Of a stretch of 64,000 bases of DNA, positions 20,919 to 31,546 are shown one piece after another. Numbering within the stretch: the stretch's first letter is position 1; each line of letters begins with the position of its first letter. Origin of the DNA: Mycobacterium sp. (GTDB lineage Bacteria > Actinomycetota > Actinomycetes > Mycobacteriales > Mycobacteriaceae); the NCBI GenBank assembly GCA_003987775.1, contig RXJD01000075.1, forward strand, positions 42,854 to 106,853, in the 5' to 3' direction. Both the position numbers and the translations under genes were made by a program. Below the pieces are notes generated by a model that saw only the letters and a program-made list of their open reading frames with translations, was not told where the DNA came from and did not search any database.

Positions 20919-21353
20919 CTACATACTCTGAAACACCACCGCGGTGGCCCCGTCGATCCTCACCACGGTGACCGACTGTCCGGGTTCGTAGACGTCGGTG
21001 TCGTTGAGCGGGCGCGCGGTCCACATCTGGCCGTCCAGCTTCACCCGTCCCTCATCCCGGGCGACCCGGTCGAGGACCACCGCATTCTTGCCCTCCAGCG
21101 CCTTGATGCCCATTGGCGGAACTTTCGCCGGCAGCAGCCGCCGCCTGAGGGTCGGGCGAACCACGGAAAGCAGCAGCACAGAGACGATCAGAAACACCAG
21201 TCCGTCGGCCCACACCGGCCAGTCGGTCAGCCAGCTGGCGCCGGCCGCAGCCAGCGCGCCGCCGCCCAGCATCAGCAGAAACATGTCTCCGGTGAGCGCT
21301 TCGGCACCGGCCAGCACCAGTGCGGCGATCAACCAGATCAGCGCGGCGGGCAT
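20919..21353 (-). CDS. NfeD family membrane protein
   Basis: 144 residues from the ATG at 21353. Three closely spaced hydrophobic helices (about residues 3-70; [20 protein letters not shown] and [14 protein letters not shown]) are followed by a C-terminal OB-fold NfeD domain with [22 protein letters not shown]. It is the partner gene of the SPFH protein, with a 23-bp gap. The length equals that expected for Rv1487. The frame is open for 14 more codons upstream, but that start is not conserved in the family. Role: membrane-domain organisation together with the stomatin-like protein. Confidence 0.9.
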   Translation of the reverse strand: MPAALIWLIAALVLAGAEALTGDMFLLMLGGGALAAAGASWLTDWPVWADGLVFLIVSVLLLSVVRPTLRRRLLPAKVPPMGIKALEGKNAVVLDRVARDEGRVKLDGQMWTARPLNDTDVYEPGQSVTVVRIDGATAVVFQSM

Positions 21354-21410
21354 GGGCACAGAATACGCGCGATCCACCTTGATGGCGGTGAACAACTACA
21401 CTGCGAGGTC

Positions 21411-22307
21411 ATGTGGTGCCCAAGTGTTTCGCTGTCCATGTGGGCCAACGCCTGGCTCGCCGGCAAGGCCGCGCCCGACGACGTCTTGGACGCGTTATCA
21501 CTTTGGGCGCCAAGGCAATCGGTCGCCGCGTATGATGCGGTCGCGGCGGGTCACACCGGCCTGCCCTGGCCTGATGTCAACGATGCCGGTACGGTGTGTC
21601 TGCTGCAGACACTGCGTGGGGCGGTTGGCCGCTCCACGTCTTCGCTCCGCGGCTCGATCAACGTGGTGCTGCCGGTACCCGGTGACGTGCGGGGGCTTTT
21701 CGCCGGAACGCAGTTCGCCACCGACGCACTGACCGCCGGTGAGGCCGTGATCATCAGCCATCCGACCGATCCTCAGACGGCGATCGGCCTGGTGCCCGAT
21801 TTCACCTACAGCGATACCGAAGACGGCCACGAAGTCTCGGAGCCCGAATTGTGTGCGCTCACCTGGATGGTGTACTCGCTGCCCGGCCCTCCGGCCTTCG
21901 ACTACCACGATCTCGGCGGCGCCGAATACGACCTGCGGTCAGCCGTGCGGTCGGCCGCCGACGCGCTGAGTGCGATGGGACTGGGATCGTCCAGCGGCGT
22001 CGACAATCCACGCGAACTGGTCGAACAGTTGATGGAATCCCAACGCCAGCACCGGGTTCCCGATCATGCACCATCGCGTGCGCTGCGCGTGCTGGAGAAC
22101 GCGGCACATGTCGACGCAATCATCGCCGTCAGCGCCGGGCTCAGCCGGCTGCCCGACCGGATGACCGCCGCGCCGGAACTCGTTGGCACCCAATCGTCCT
22201 CAGAGGGTCAGATCGCCAACGATGCGTTGCGGCCGTTGACTGCCGTGGTGCGCTCAGCCCGGATGGCCGCGGTCGATGCCATCCTCCACTCGGCGTGGAC
22301 TGACTAG
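21411..22307 (+). CDS. Conserved mycobacterial hypothetical protein (Rv1486c-like)
   Basis: 298 residues with no family motif that I recognise. It appears soluble, with an N-terminal segment rich in Trp and Ala ([20 protein letters not shown]), a middle part with [12 protein letters not shown] and an acidic stretch ([14 protein letters not shown]), and a helical C-terminus. It lies between nfeD (divergent) and ferrochelatase (convergent, 4-bp overlap of stops), the position of Rv1486c in M. tuberculosis. A second ATG at 21438 would shorten it by nine residues and may be the true start. Conservation of place suggests that it is a real gene; function unknown. Confidence 0.75.
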   Translation: MWCPSVSLSMWANAWLAGKAAPDDVLDALSLWAPRQSVAAYDAVAAGHTGLPWPDVNDAGTVCLLQTLRGAVGRSTSSLRGSINVVLPVPGDVRGLFAGTQFATDALTAGEAVIISHPTDPQTAIGLVPDFTYSDTEDGHEVSEPELCALTWMVYSLPGPPAFDYHDLGGAEYDLRSAVRSAADALSAMGLGSSSGVDNPRELVEQLMESQRQHRVPDHAPSRALRVLENAAHVDAIIAVSAGLSRLPDRMTAAPELVGTQSSSEGQIANDALRPLTAVVRSARMAAVDAILHSAWTD

Positions 22308-23305
22308 CCGGCTGCGCAGTGCGGTGGACGGCACGGGGAGCCGTCGACACTGCCCAGACAGCCCGGCACCGGGCCGGGACCGGTGACCCGCACCGGCTCT
22401 CGGCCGTCGCGCAGTTCGTCGATCAAATCGATTGCCAGCCTTGCGAATCGAGGATCGGCGTTGGGTGTGCCGGCGCGCGCCAAAGCGACGCCCAATTCGT
22501 CGGCCTGCAGGCGCAGTTCATGATCGAGATCCCAGACCACCTCGATGTGGTCGGCGACGAACCCGATGGGACAGACGACGATGGCTTCGGTGCCGGCACC
22601 GGCGAGCGCCGCGAGATGGTCGCCGACATCCGGCTCCAGCCACGGCACCTGCGGCGGTCCGGAACGTGACTGCCACACCAGGTCGTGTTCGGCGTACCCG
22701 GCCGCCTCGGCGACAAGCCTTGCCGCATAGGCGACTTGGCGACTGTAAAGGTTTGGCCCGCAACGCTGGTCGGCGCCGGTGGGGATGGAATGGGCGGTGA
22801 AGACCAGGCGCGCGCCCGGGGGCACCGTCGCGGCGGCCGTGGTGACCGCCTCGGCGAACATCCCGACGAACAGCGGGTGGTCGAAGTAGGTGCGCAGCTT
22901 GACCAGCTCCGGTGCCCCGGAACCGGCTGCCGCGCGTGCCCGGGCGATGTCCTCGACGTACTGGGTGCAGCTGGAGTAGCCACTCCACGCCGAGGTGGTG
23001 AAGGTGGCCGCACGGCGGATACCGTTGTCCCGCATAGCCGCAACGGTGTCCTCGATGTAAGGCGCCCAGTTCCTGTTGCCGAAGTACACCGGCAGGTCCT
23101 GCTGCCTCTGCAACTCGGCTATCAGCGCACGGTTGATGCCGTTGATCGGTGAGACACCGCCGAAATGCAGGTAGTGCTCGGCGACGTCATCGAGGCGTTC
23201 CGGCGGCACATTCCTGCCGCGGGTGACGTTCTCGAGGAACGGCCGGACCTGTTCGGGCCCTTCCGGTCCGCCGAACGACAGCAGCAAGACCGCATCGAAT
23301 TGCAT
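22304..23305 (-). CDS. hemH: Ferrochelatase / coproporphyrin III ferrochelatase
   Basis: 333 residues. The N-terminus [12 protein letters not shown], the catalytic His172 in FTAHSIP and the late HxE region [12 protein letters not shown] are those of ferrochelatases. In actinobacteria the enzyme inserts iron into coproporphyrin III (CpfC). A C-terminal Cys group (Cys316, Cys325, Cys330) plus internal Cys182 matches the ligands of the [2Fe-2S] cluster of actinobacterial enzymes. The gene follows inhA at a distance of only 6 bp, the fabG1-inhA-hemZ order of M. tuberculosis (Rv1483-1485), so it is likely part of that operon. Its stop overlaps the convergent hypothetical gene. Confidence 0.95.
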   Translation of the reverse strand: MQFDAVLLLSFGGPEGPEQVRPFLENVTRGRNVPPERLDDVAEHYLHFGGVSPINGINRALIAELQRQQDLPVYFGNRNWAPYIEDTVAAMRDNGIRRAATFTTSAWSGYSSCTQYVEDIARARAAAGSGAPELVKLRTYFDHPLFVGMFAEAVTTAAATVPPGARLVFTAHSIPTGADQRCGPNLYSRQVAYAARLVAEAAGYAEHDLVWQSRSGPPQVPWLEPDVGDHLAALAGAGTEAIVVCPIGFVADHIEVVWDLDHELRLQADELGVALARAGTPNADPRFARLAIDLIDELRDGREPVRVTGPGPVPGCLGSVDGSPCRPPHCAAG

Positions 23306-23311
23306 TGTGTG

Positions 23312-24930
<1,619 letters not shown>

Positions 24931-24982
24931 GGGCTTTGCGGCCGAAATTGGGCCTGGGGACGGACGGGCACGTCCGCCGGGG

Positions 24983-25570
24983 TCACCGACCAGCGGTTCG
25001 GCGCACGTTGCGCAACACCATGTCCACCGCCGCCTCGATGACGTCGTCGTCGGGCACCGTGCCGAACATCAGCGACGGGCACGCGACCACCCCGGAGAGC
25101 ATCGAGATCGCCGCTTCCAGTTGCGCACCGCCGAAGGCGCCTTCCAGGATGCCGCGGATGGTCCGCTGACCGTCGGTGTTGATCTTGTCGCGGACCTCTT
25201 TCATCACGTCGTCCGTCGCCCACTGCGTCATCGCGGACAGCACCTGGTCGAGCCGGTGGTCGAGCACTGCCTGCCGGAACGTGGTGAGCTCGCCGATCAG
25301 GTCGGTGCGGAGATCTCCCGTGGGAACGTGATGCTCAACCTCGCCGAGGGCCTCGAGGGCGATCGCAGCAAGGTCGAACCGGGTAGGCCAGTGCTTGTAG
25401 AGCGTGGTCTTGGAGTAGCCGGCCCGCTGGGCCACGTGAGCGTGAGTCAGCGCGTCGGAGCCTTCCTGAACCAGTACGTCGAACGCGGTGCGCGCGACGT
25501 CGGCACGGGTTCGGATGATCCGGGCGTCCTCGCCCTGCTCACCACCCGGGGCGCCGCGGCCAGGTGTCAT
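24983..25570 (-). CDS. TetR family regulator divergent from the cytochrome b paralogue
   Basis: 195 residues from the ATG at 25570. The N-terminal helix-turn-helix reads AHVAQRAGYSKTTLYKHWPTRFDLAAIALE (split here: AHVAQRAGYSKTTLYKHW then PTRFDLA), a typical TetR DNA-binding core. The C-terminal ligand domain is not assignable to a subgroup. Longer in-frame starts exist at 25663 or 25612, but they would run into the palindromes. The gene is divergent from the qcrB-type gene at 25730 with CATTAATG palindromes between them, so it probably represses itself and that gene. It lies 72 bp upstream of fabG1 on the same strand. The effector is unknown; a quinone-site inhibitor or lipid is possible. Confidence 0.85.
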   Translation of the reverse strand: MTPGRGAPGGEQGEDARIIRTRADVARTAFDVLVQEGSDALTHAHVAQRAGYSKTTLYKHWPTRFDLAAIALEALGEVEHHVPTGDLRTDLIGELTTFRQAVLDHRLDQVLSAMTQWATDDVMKEVRDKINTDGQRTIRGILEGAFGGAQLEAAISMLSGVVACPSLMFGTVPDDDVIEAAVDMVLRNVRRTAGR

Positions 25571-25658
25571 CGAAACGCGTCCTTCCCGCTGCCAACGTTC
25601 GCGGCCGATCATGGAGAAAGTTAGCTGATGAACATCCAGGCCAGAAACGTATTGCCCA

Positions 25659-25687
25659 TTCATTAATGAACGAGTAGTACATTAATG
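25659..25687. promoter_or_regulatory. Probable TetR operators: two CATTAATG palindromes
   Basis: TTCATTAATGAA at 25659-25670 is a perfect 12-bp palindrome. A second CATTAATG lies at 25680-25687, so the two centres are 19 bp apart. The A+T-rich sites stand out in a GC-rich genome and lie between the divergent tetR and qcrB-like genes, the normal place for an autoregulatory operator. Binding by the adjacent TetR is inferred. Confidence 0.6.
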
Positions 25688-25729
25688 AAAGATCTGTACT
25701 GCAATGCTGCCGAGTCAGAAGGTTCGCCG

Positions 25730-27436
25730 ATGAGTCCGAAAATCGATGCCGGCGCGGTGCTGGGCCGCCAGGCCGACGAGATCGATACGCGCTATCACCC
25801 GTCCGCGGCGCTCCGGCGTCAGTTGAACAAGGTCTTCCCGACGCACTGGTCGTTCCTGCTGGGCGAGATCGCGCTGTACAGCTTCGTCGTCCTGCTGCTG
25901 ACTGGCGTCTACCTGACCTTGTTCTTCGACCCGTCGATGAGCGAAGTCACCTACAACGGCGTCTACCAGCCGTTGCGGGGAGTCGAGATGTCGCGAGCCT
26001 ACGAAACGGCACTCAACATCTCGTTCGAGGTGCGGGGCGGGCTGTTCGTGCGCCAGGTTCACCACTGGGCGGCATTGCTGTTCGCCGCTTCGATCATGGT
26101 TCACATGGCGCGCATCTTCTTCACCGGCGCGTTCCGCCGGCCTCGCGAGGCCAACTGGGTGGTCGGGTCGCTGCTGCTGATCCTGGCCATGTTCGAGGGC
26201 TTCTTCGGGTACTCGCTGCCCGACGACCTGCTGTCGGGCACCGGACTGCGCGCGGCGCTGTCGTCGATCACCTTGGGAATTCCGGTGGTCGGCACCTGGC
26301 TGCACTGGTTGTTGTTCGGCGGCGATTTCCCGGGCAACATCCTGATCCCGCGGCTGTACGCCATCCACATTCTGGTCTTCCCCGGCATCATGCTGGCGCT
26401 GATCGGCGTGCACCTGGCGTTGGTGTGGTTCCAGAAGCACACCCAGTTCCCCGGCCCGCGCCGCACCGAACACAACGTCGTCGGCGTGCGGGTGATGCCG
26501 GTGTTCGCGATCAAATCGGGAGCCTTCTTCGCCGCGATCGTCGGCGTGCTCGGCCTGATGGGTGGACTGCTGCAGATCAACCCGATCTGGAACCTGGGCC
26601 CCTACAAGCCTTCTCAGGTCGCGGCGGGCTCACAACCGGACTTCTACATGATGTGGACCGACGGCCTGGTCCGGCTGTGGCCGGCGTGGGAGTTGTACAT
26701 CGGCCATTACACCGTTCCGGCCGCCGTCGCCGTAGCCGTGCTGATGGGCGTCATCCTGGGCACGCTCGTGGTGTATCCGTTCCTGGAGAAGCGGTTCACC
26801 GGTGACAACGCGCATCACAACCTGTTGCAGCGGCCCCGCGACGTTCCGGTGCGAACTTCGATCGGCGCCATGGCAATCGCGTTCTACATCGTGCTGACCT
26901 TCTCGTCGTTCAACGACATCATCGCCTACCAGTTCCACATCTCCTTGAACGCGATGACGTGGATAGGCCGGATCGGCATGGTGATACTGCCGCCGATCGT
27001 GTACTTCGTCAGCTACCGCTGGTGCATCAGCCTGCAGCGCAGTGACCGCGCCGTGCTCGAGCACGGTGTCGAGACGGGCATCATCAGACGCCTGCCGCAC
27101 GGCGCCTACGTCGAACTGCACCAACCGCTGGGCGCGGTCGACGAGCACGGGCATCCGATCCCGCTGGAATATCAGGGCACGCCAATTCCCAAGCGGATGA
27201 ACAAACTTGGCCTGGGCGGACGGCCCGGATCGGGCAGCTTCCTGTTCGCCGATCCGCCGGCCGAAGCGGCCGCTCTGCGCGAGGCTGCCCACGCCGGGGA
27301 GCAGCGGGCCCTGACCGCGCTACGCGAGCGCCGCAATGGCGCCGGGGCCAATGGTGCCGACCGCAATGGCGCCCGGGGCAACGGTCACCACGCGGAGGAC
27401 AGCGAGTCTTCGGTAGAGACGCCAAGATTGCGCTGA
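25730..27436 (+). CDS. Stand-alone cytochrome bc1 b subunit paralogue (QcrB-like)
   Basis: 568 residues from the ATG at 25730 (N-terminus MSPKIDAG). The protein is collinear with actinobacterial QcrB. It has eight or more helices, heme-b histidines in VRQVHHW (111/112), MVHMAR (125), AIHIL (213) and GVHLAL (228), and the quinol-site motif PDFY near residue 304. Thr310 in MMWTDG aligns with Thr313 of M. tuberculosis QcrB, the residue altered in telacebec resistance, and is unchanged. The C-terminus ends in an Ala/Asn/Gly-rich tail ([17 protein letters not shown]). No qcrC, qcrA or ctaC/E lies nearby, and the canonical qcrCAB locus is elsewhere in mycobacteria, so this looks like a second copy under TetR control. 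An upstream ATG at 25685 overlaps an operator. Confidence 0.88.
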   Translation: MSPKIDAGAVLGRQADEIDTRYHPSAALRRQLNKVFPTHWSFLLGEIALYSFVVLLLTGVYLTLFFDPSMSEVTYNGVYQPLRGVEMSRAYETALNISFEVRGGLFVRQVHHWAALLFAASIMVHMARIFFTGAFRRPREANWVVGSLLLILAMFEGFFGYSLPDDLLSGTGLRAALSSITLGIPVVGTWLHWLLFGGDFPGNILIPRLYAIHILVFPGIMLALIGVHLALVWFQKHTQFPGPRRTEHNVVGVRVMPVFAIKSGAFFAAIVGVLGLMGGLLQINPIWNLGPYKPSQVAAGSQPDFYMMWTDGLVRLWPAWELYIGHYTVPAAVAVAVLMGVILGTLVVYPFLEKRFTGDNAHHNLLQRPRDVPVRTSIGAMAIAFYIVLTFSSFNDIIAYQFHISLNAMTWIGRIGMVILPPIVYFVSYRWCISLQRSDRAVLEHGVETGIIRRLPHGAYVELHQPLGAVDEHGHPIPLEYQGTPIPKRMNKLGLGGRPGSGSFLFADPPAEAAALREAAHAGEQRALTALRERRNGAGANGADRNGARGNGHHAEDSESSVETPRLR

Positions 27437-27472
27437 GAGCGCGCAGTGCGGCGGCGGGACCTGTGATTCATC

Positions 27473-27507
27473 GCCAGAGGCGCAGGCTCGCCGACGGAGG
27501 CTCTGGC
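27473..27507. terminator. Possible bidirectional hairpin between convergent genes
   Basis: GCCAGAG (27473-27479) and CTCTGGC (27501-27507) form a 7-bp stem with a 21-base loop in the 130-bp spacer between the convergent qcrB-like and VWA genes. There is no U-tract. The spacer also holds the direct repeat AGGCGCAGGCTC. Weak evidence. Confidence 0.3.
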
Positions 27508-27566
27508 TTGTAGGCGCAGGCTCACCCGGGGAAGATCAGCCAGACCTTCCCGGCTGCGCAGCAGGA

Positions 27567-28574
27567 CTACGTCGGCAAGCGGCGGTTGATCAGCAACGCA
27601 GCCAGACCGGCGATAGCCAGGACCAGAGCGCCGAGCCGCAGCCAACCCACGCTCGCGTCGCCCTTGATGGTCTCGTAGCCGATCTGCTGCTGCAGCGACG
27701 AGTACACCGCCTTGAGCTCGGCCAACGTGGCGGCGTTATAGGCGTTACCGCCGGACAGTTGCGCGACCTTCTTCAATGTCTCGTCGTCGACGGGCACCGG
27801 CTGGCGCTGGTCGTTGATCTCGACGAAGCCGTACGGGGTGCCGAAGGAGATCGTCGAGATCGGCACGCCCTGGTCCTTGGCGGTGCGCGCGGCGGTGAAG
27901 GCGCCCTTGGGGTTGTCCGGGTTGGTCGGCATCGTCTCCTTGCCGTCGGAGAACAACACGATGCGCGCCGGGGGCGGCGTGTCGCCGCCACCGATCACCG
28001 CGCCGACGGTGGCGATCGCCTGCAGAGCGGTGAAGATGCCCTCCCCGGTAGCGGTCCGGTCGGCGAACTGGAGCTTGTCCAGAGCGTTCTTGGTGGCTTC
28101 CCGGTTGGTCGTCGGCGACACCAGCACGGTCGCCGTGCCTGCGTAGGCGATCAGCCCCAGGTTGATTCCGGGAGTCAGCTCGTCGGCGAACTGCTTGGCG
28201 GCTTCCTGCGCGGCCACCATCCGGTTGGGTTCGACGTCGGTGGCACGCATCGACTGCGACACGTCGATCACCAGCATCACCACGGCGCGGTTACGCGGAA
28301 TCCGCACATCGTTCGTCGGCCCCGCCATCGCGATGGTGAAGAGCACCAGCGACGCCGCCAACAGAATCGCCGGAATATGCCGCCACTTCGAAGGCCGTTT
28401 CGGCGCAACGCTTTCCAGCAACTCCATGTTGGCGAAGCGCAGCATGCGCCGCTGCCGCGCCAGTTGCAGCACCACATACAGCGCGATCAGCCCGGCGACG
28501 ACGAGCAGAAACAGGAAGAACCAGGAGTGTTCGAAGCCGGACAGCGACATCGGCCCCAGCAGCGGCAACGTCAT
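27567..28574 (-). CDS. Membrane-anchored VWA-domain protein (Rv1481-like)
   Basis: 335 residues. Two hydrophobic helices at the N-terminus (about 14-36 and 66-86), a von Willebrand factor A domain with the metal site DVSQSM (MIDAS) near residue 105 and the later FSDGKE segment, and a C-terminal helix (about 312-330) that leaves the VWA domain outside the membrane between helices. It follows the DUF58 and MoxR genes, the standard MoxR-DUF58-VWA arrangement, where the AAA ATPase and VWA proteins act together as a chaperone-like complex. In M. tuberculosis this set is Rv1479-Rv1481. It is convergent with the qcrB-like gene. Confidence 0.92.
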   Translation of the reverse strand: MTLPLLGPMSLSGFEHSWFFLFLLVVAGLIALYVVLQLARQRRMLRFANMELLESVAPKRPSKWRHIPAILLAASLVLFTIAMAGPTNDVRIPRNRAVVMLVIDVSQSMRATDVEPNRMVAAQEAAKQFADELTPGINLGLIAYAGTATVLVSPTTNREATKNALDKLQFADRTATGEGIFTALQAIATVGAVIGGGDTPPPARIVLFSDGKETMPTNPDNPKGAFTAARTAKDQGVPISTISFGTPYGFVEINDQRQPVPVDDETLKKVAQLSGGNAYNAATLAELKAVYSSLQQQIGYETIKGDASVGWLRLGALVLAIAGLAALLINRRLPT

Positions 28575-28602
28575 AACAGACCCGTCATGTTGTAGAAGTC
28601 CG

Positions 28603-29550
28603 TCACCGGCGTCCCGCCATTGCCCCGCGCCGGCGGGAGGAGATGAAACGGACGATGTCTTCGATCCAGTCGCGGTCGGTGCGCAGCGTCATCACCGGGG
28701 CGCCGCAACCACGAATGGTGCGGGCCACGTCGTCGCGATGTTTTGCCGCAGCCCTAGCGAAATCCGTCTGCAACTGGGCGTCGATGGTGAATTCGCGTAC
28801 CGCCCCGGATTCGGCGTCCTGCAGCACCACGTCGCCGATGTCGGGCAGTTCAACGTCGCGAGGGTCGAGGACCTCGATGGCGAGCACCTCGTGACGGGCC
28901 GCGATCGCCCGCAGCGGACGCATCCAGTTGATCGGGCCCAGGAAGTCACTGATGACCACCGCCATTCCGCGCCGGCGTTCCGGCCGGCGTAGCGCGTCGA
29001 TCGCCGCGGCCAGGTCGCCGCGTACCCCGACCGGCGCCTTGGGCGTGGTCGCGATGGAGCGCAACAAATTGTGCACGTGCTCACGGCCGGACCGGGCCGG
29101 AACCCGAATCATGTTGTCGCCGTTGGAAATCAACGCGCCAAGACGATTGCCGCCGCCGACGTTGAGGTAAGCGATCGCCGCCGCGGCGGCCACCGCGAGG
29201 TCCCGCTTCTCACACACCGAGGTGCCGAAGTCGAGGCTGGCCGACATGTCGACGACCAGCCAGGTTTCCAGCTCACGGTCGGCGATCATCTGCCGGACGT
29301 GCGGATGGGTGGTGCGCGCGGTGACCGCCCAGTCCATCCGTCGCACATCGTCGCCGGGCTGGTAGATCCGCGACTCCCCCGGCTCGCTGCCCGGCCCCGG
29401 GATCAAACCCAGGTGGTCGCCGTGCAGGATGCCGTCCAGCTTGCGGTTGATCGTCAGCTCGAGGGTGCGCAGCGCCGCCGACAACTTCGGGTCGTCGATG
29501 GTGCCGCGCAGCATCGAGGGCGGATGGCGAACCGCCTTTTTATCCGTCAC
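28603..29550 (-). CDS. DUF58 protein of the MoxR locus (Rv1480-like)
   Basis: 315 residues, soluble. The DUF58 signature reads [19 protein letters not shown] near residue 70, followed by a degenerate VWA-like fold ([12 protein letters not shown]). The gene overlaps the moxR1 stop by 4 bp (ATGA) and lies 28 bp before the VWA gene. Members of this group are partners of MoxR AAA ATPases; the equivalent in M. tuberculosis is Rv1480. Direct enzymatic activity is not known. The start is fixed by the overlap. Confidence 0.92.
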   Translation of the reverse strand: MTDKKAVRHPPSMLRGTIDDPKLSAALRTLELTINRKLDGILHGDHLGLIPGPGSEPGESRIYQPGDDVRRMDWAVTARTTHPHVRQMIADRELETWLVVDMSASLDFGTSVCEKRDLAVAAAAAIAYLNVGGGNRLGALISNGDNMIRVPARSGREHVHNLLRSIATTPKAPVGVRGDLAAAIDALRRPERRRGMAVVISDFLGPINWMRPLRAIAARHEVLAIEVLDPRDVELPDIGDVVLQDAESGAVREFTIDAQLQTDFARAAAKHRDDVARTIRGCGAPVMTLRTDRDWIEDIVRFISSRRRGAMAGRR

Positions 29551-30659
29551 CGACCGCCCGCCGCGGCGCCCTGCATCACCGGTGCCACCGAATGTCCTTG
29601 CTGCGGAACGGCATTCACCTGCGGCAAGGCCACCGTCTGCAGGACCCGGTTGATCACCGTCTCGGCGGTGATCTCGTCGGCGAGCGCGTCGTAGGTGAGC
29701 ACCAGCCGGTGCCGCAGCACGTCGGGGATGACGTCGATGATGTCCTGCGGGATCACATAGTCGCGACCGCGCACCAGGCCAAGCGCCCGGGCCGCGGCGA
29801 TGATGCCCAGCGAGGCACGGGGCGAGGCGCCGAACGCGATCCAGGTCTTGACGTCGTTCATCCCGAGTTGCTCCGGGTGGCGGGTGGCGGTCACGATGCG
29901 CACCACGTAGTCGACCAGCGCGTGGTGTACGAAGCTGTTGGCCGCGACACCCTGCAAACGCAGCAGGTCGCCGGTGTCGAGGATCTGCTTGGGCTGCGGC
30001 GGGGTGACGCCCATCCGGTAGATGATCTCGCGCTCTTCTTCGGGCGAGGGGTAGCCGACGTTGATCTTGAACAGGAAGCGGTCGCGCTGCGCCTCAGGCA
30101 GCGGGTAGACGCCCTCCTGCTCGATCGGGTTCTGTGTCGCCATCACCAGGAACGGGTTGGGCAGCGGGAACGTCTTACCGCCGATGGAGACATGGCGCTC
30201 GGCCATCACCTCGAGCAACGCCGACTGCACCTTGGCGGGTGCACGGTTGATCTCGTCGGCGAGCAGGAAGTTGACCACCACGGGGCCGAGTTCGGTGTCG
30301 AATTCCTCTTTGCCCTGCCGGTAGATGCGGGTACCGACGATGTCGGTGGGCACCAGGTCGGGTGTGAACTGGATACGCGCGAATGTCCCGCCGACCACGC
30401 GCGCGAAGGTCTCTACCGCGAGCGTCTTGGCGACGCCCGGAACGCCTTCCAGCAGCACGTGCCCCTTGGCGAGCAGGCCGACCAGCATCCGCTCCACCAG
30501 CTGGTCCTGGCCCACGATGATCCGCTTGACCTCGAAGATGGCCCGCTCCAGAGTGTGCACCTCGGCGGCCAACCCGTCGGCACCGCCGATTGGCGCCTCA
30601 TGGGTGGGTGGGCCCGAATGAGCACCCTGGCCCGGGTAACCGCCACCTGCCGTTGTCAT
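29547..30659 (-). CDS. moxR1: MoxR1 AAA+ ATPase
   Basis: 370 residues from the ATG at 30659, with GGAGG upstream. After a Gly/Pro/His-rich N-terminal tail comes the AAA+ core: Walker A GVPGVAKTL, Walker B FLLADEINRAP, sensor 1 VMATQNPIE and the C-terminal lid with ASPRASLGI. MoxR ATPases act as chaperones for maturation of VWA-containing partners. The first gene of the moxR1-DUF58-VWA operon, with an ATGA overlap to the next gene. It lies 120 bp from ripB on the same strand, an arrangement conserved with M. tuberculosis Rv1477-1481. Confidence 0.95.
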   Translation of the reverse strand: MTTAGGGYPGQGAHSGPPTHEAPIGGADGLAAEVHTLERAIFEVKRIIVGQDQLVERMLVGLLAKGHVLLEGVPGVAKTLAVETFARVVGGTFARIQFTPDLVPTDIVGTRIYRQGKEEFDTELGPVVVNFLLADEINRAPAKVQSALLEVMAERHVSIGGKTFPLPNPFLVMATQNPIEQEGVYPLPEAQRDRFLFKINVGYPSPEEEREIIYRMGVTPPQPKQILDTGDLLRLQGVAANSFVHHALVDYVVRIVTATRHPEQLGMNDVKTWIAFGASPRASLGIIAAARALGLVRGRDYVIPQDIIDVIPDVLRHRLVLTYDALADEITAETVINRVLQTVALPQVNAVPQQGHSVAPVMQGAAAGGR

Positions 30660-30811
30660 CAATAACCCTCCAGAGCTCATGCGGGACACAACTGCTGTCA
30701 CGACTACTGTCGCGGGGCAGCGACGTGCCCGCGTTCAACTATTCCAGGCGTCTGGAATTCCGTCGACGTCGCCGGTTCCCTATCAGGCGACTCTCAGGGT
30801 CGCCCACCGGC

Positions 30812-31537
30812 TCAGTACTCGATGATCCTAGTCAGATACGGCGTCATTCCGGGCTTGCGCACCGGGCTGACGGTGACTTTGCCCGCCAGGCTCGATGCCT
30901 CCAGCATCTGGCCGTTACCCAGGTACATGGTGACGTGCTGGCCGCCGTTCGGGCCGTAGAAGATGAGGTCTCCGCGCCGTGCCTCGTTCTGCGGGATGTG
31001 GCGCCCGGCGTTGTACTGGTCGCCGGAGAACCGCGGGATCAATACGCCGACCCCGGCGAAGGCGTACCGCATCAGGCCCGAGCAGTCGAAGCCGTTGATG
31101 CCGGCGCCGGAGTCGACGCCCTTACTGGGACCGTCCAGCGAGCCGCCACCCCAGGAGTAGGGGACGCCCATCTGCGAGCCGGCCCGGCGGATGACGTGTT
31201 CGATCGCCTGCCGGCCGTTGGCGCGCGGGATCCGGCTGGCACCGGTACTGCTGTCGGCGGCCGGGGTGGCCGTACCGCCCAAGTTGATGCCCAGCCCGGA
31301 CAGAAACTGCTGACCCAGATTCAGCGTGGTCTGGGTGGCCTGCGCGGTGGCCTGCAACGAGGCGTTCGCGACGGCGAGCGGATCACCCGGAGCGCCCGCG
31401 CTGACCGCGGCCGGCAGGGTGGGGTCCCACTCACCCGGTTCGGCGGAAGCCGGGGCCGGAGCGGCCACAGCGATCAACAGCCCAGTCACCAGCGCGGTGA
31501 TCCAGCCGACGGAGAGTCGAAATCGCTTGTGACGCAT
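30812..31537 (-). CDS. ripB: NlpC/P60 peptidoglycan endopeptidase RipB
   Basis: 241 residues. A Sec-type signal peptide (charged start, hydrophobic core, APASA cleavage region near residue 32) precedes a short linker and a C-terminal NlpC/P60 domain with PYSWGGG, the catalytic Cys in GFDCSGLMRYAF and His in QHVTMYLG. The enzyme cleaves D-glutamyl-meso-DAP bonds in peptide stems at the septum. It is 10 bp downstream of ripA and shares about the last 130 residues with it, probably by duplication. Unlike RipA it lacks the coiled-coil regulatory domain. It matches Rv1478 in length. Confidence 0.95.
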   Translation of the reverse strand: MRHKRFRLSVGWITALVTGLLIAVAAPAPASAEPGEWDPTLPAAVSAGAPGDPLAVANASLQATAQATQTTLNLGQQFLSGLGINLGGTATPAADSSTGASRIPRANGRQAIEHVIRRAGSQMGVPYSWGGGSLDGPSKGVDSGAGINGFDCSGLMRYAFAGVGVLIPRFSGDQYNAGRHIPQNEARRGDLIFYGPNGGQHVTMYLGNGQMLEASSLAGKVTVSPVRKPGMTPYLTRIIEY

Positions 31538-31546
31538 GAAACCTCG

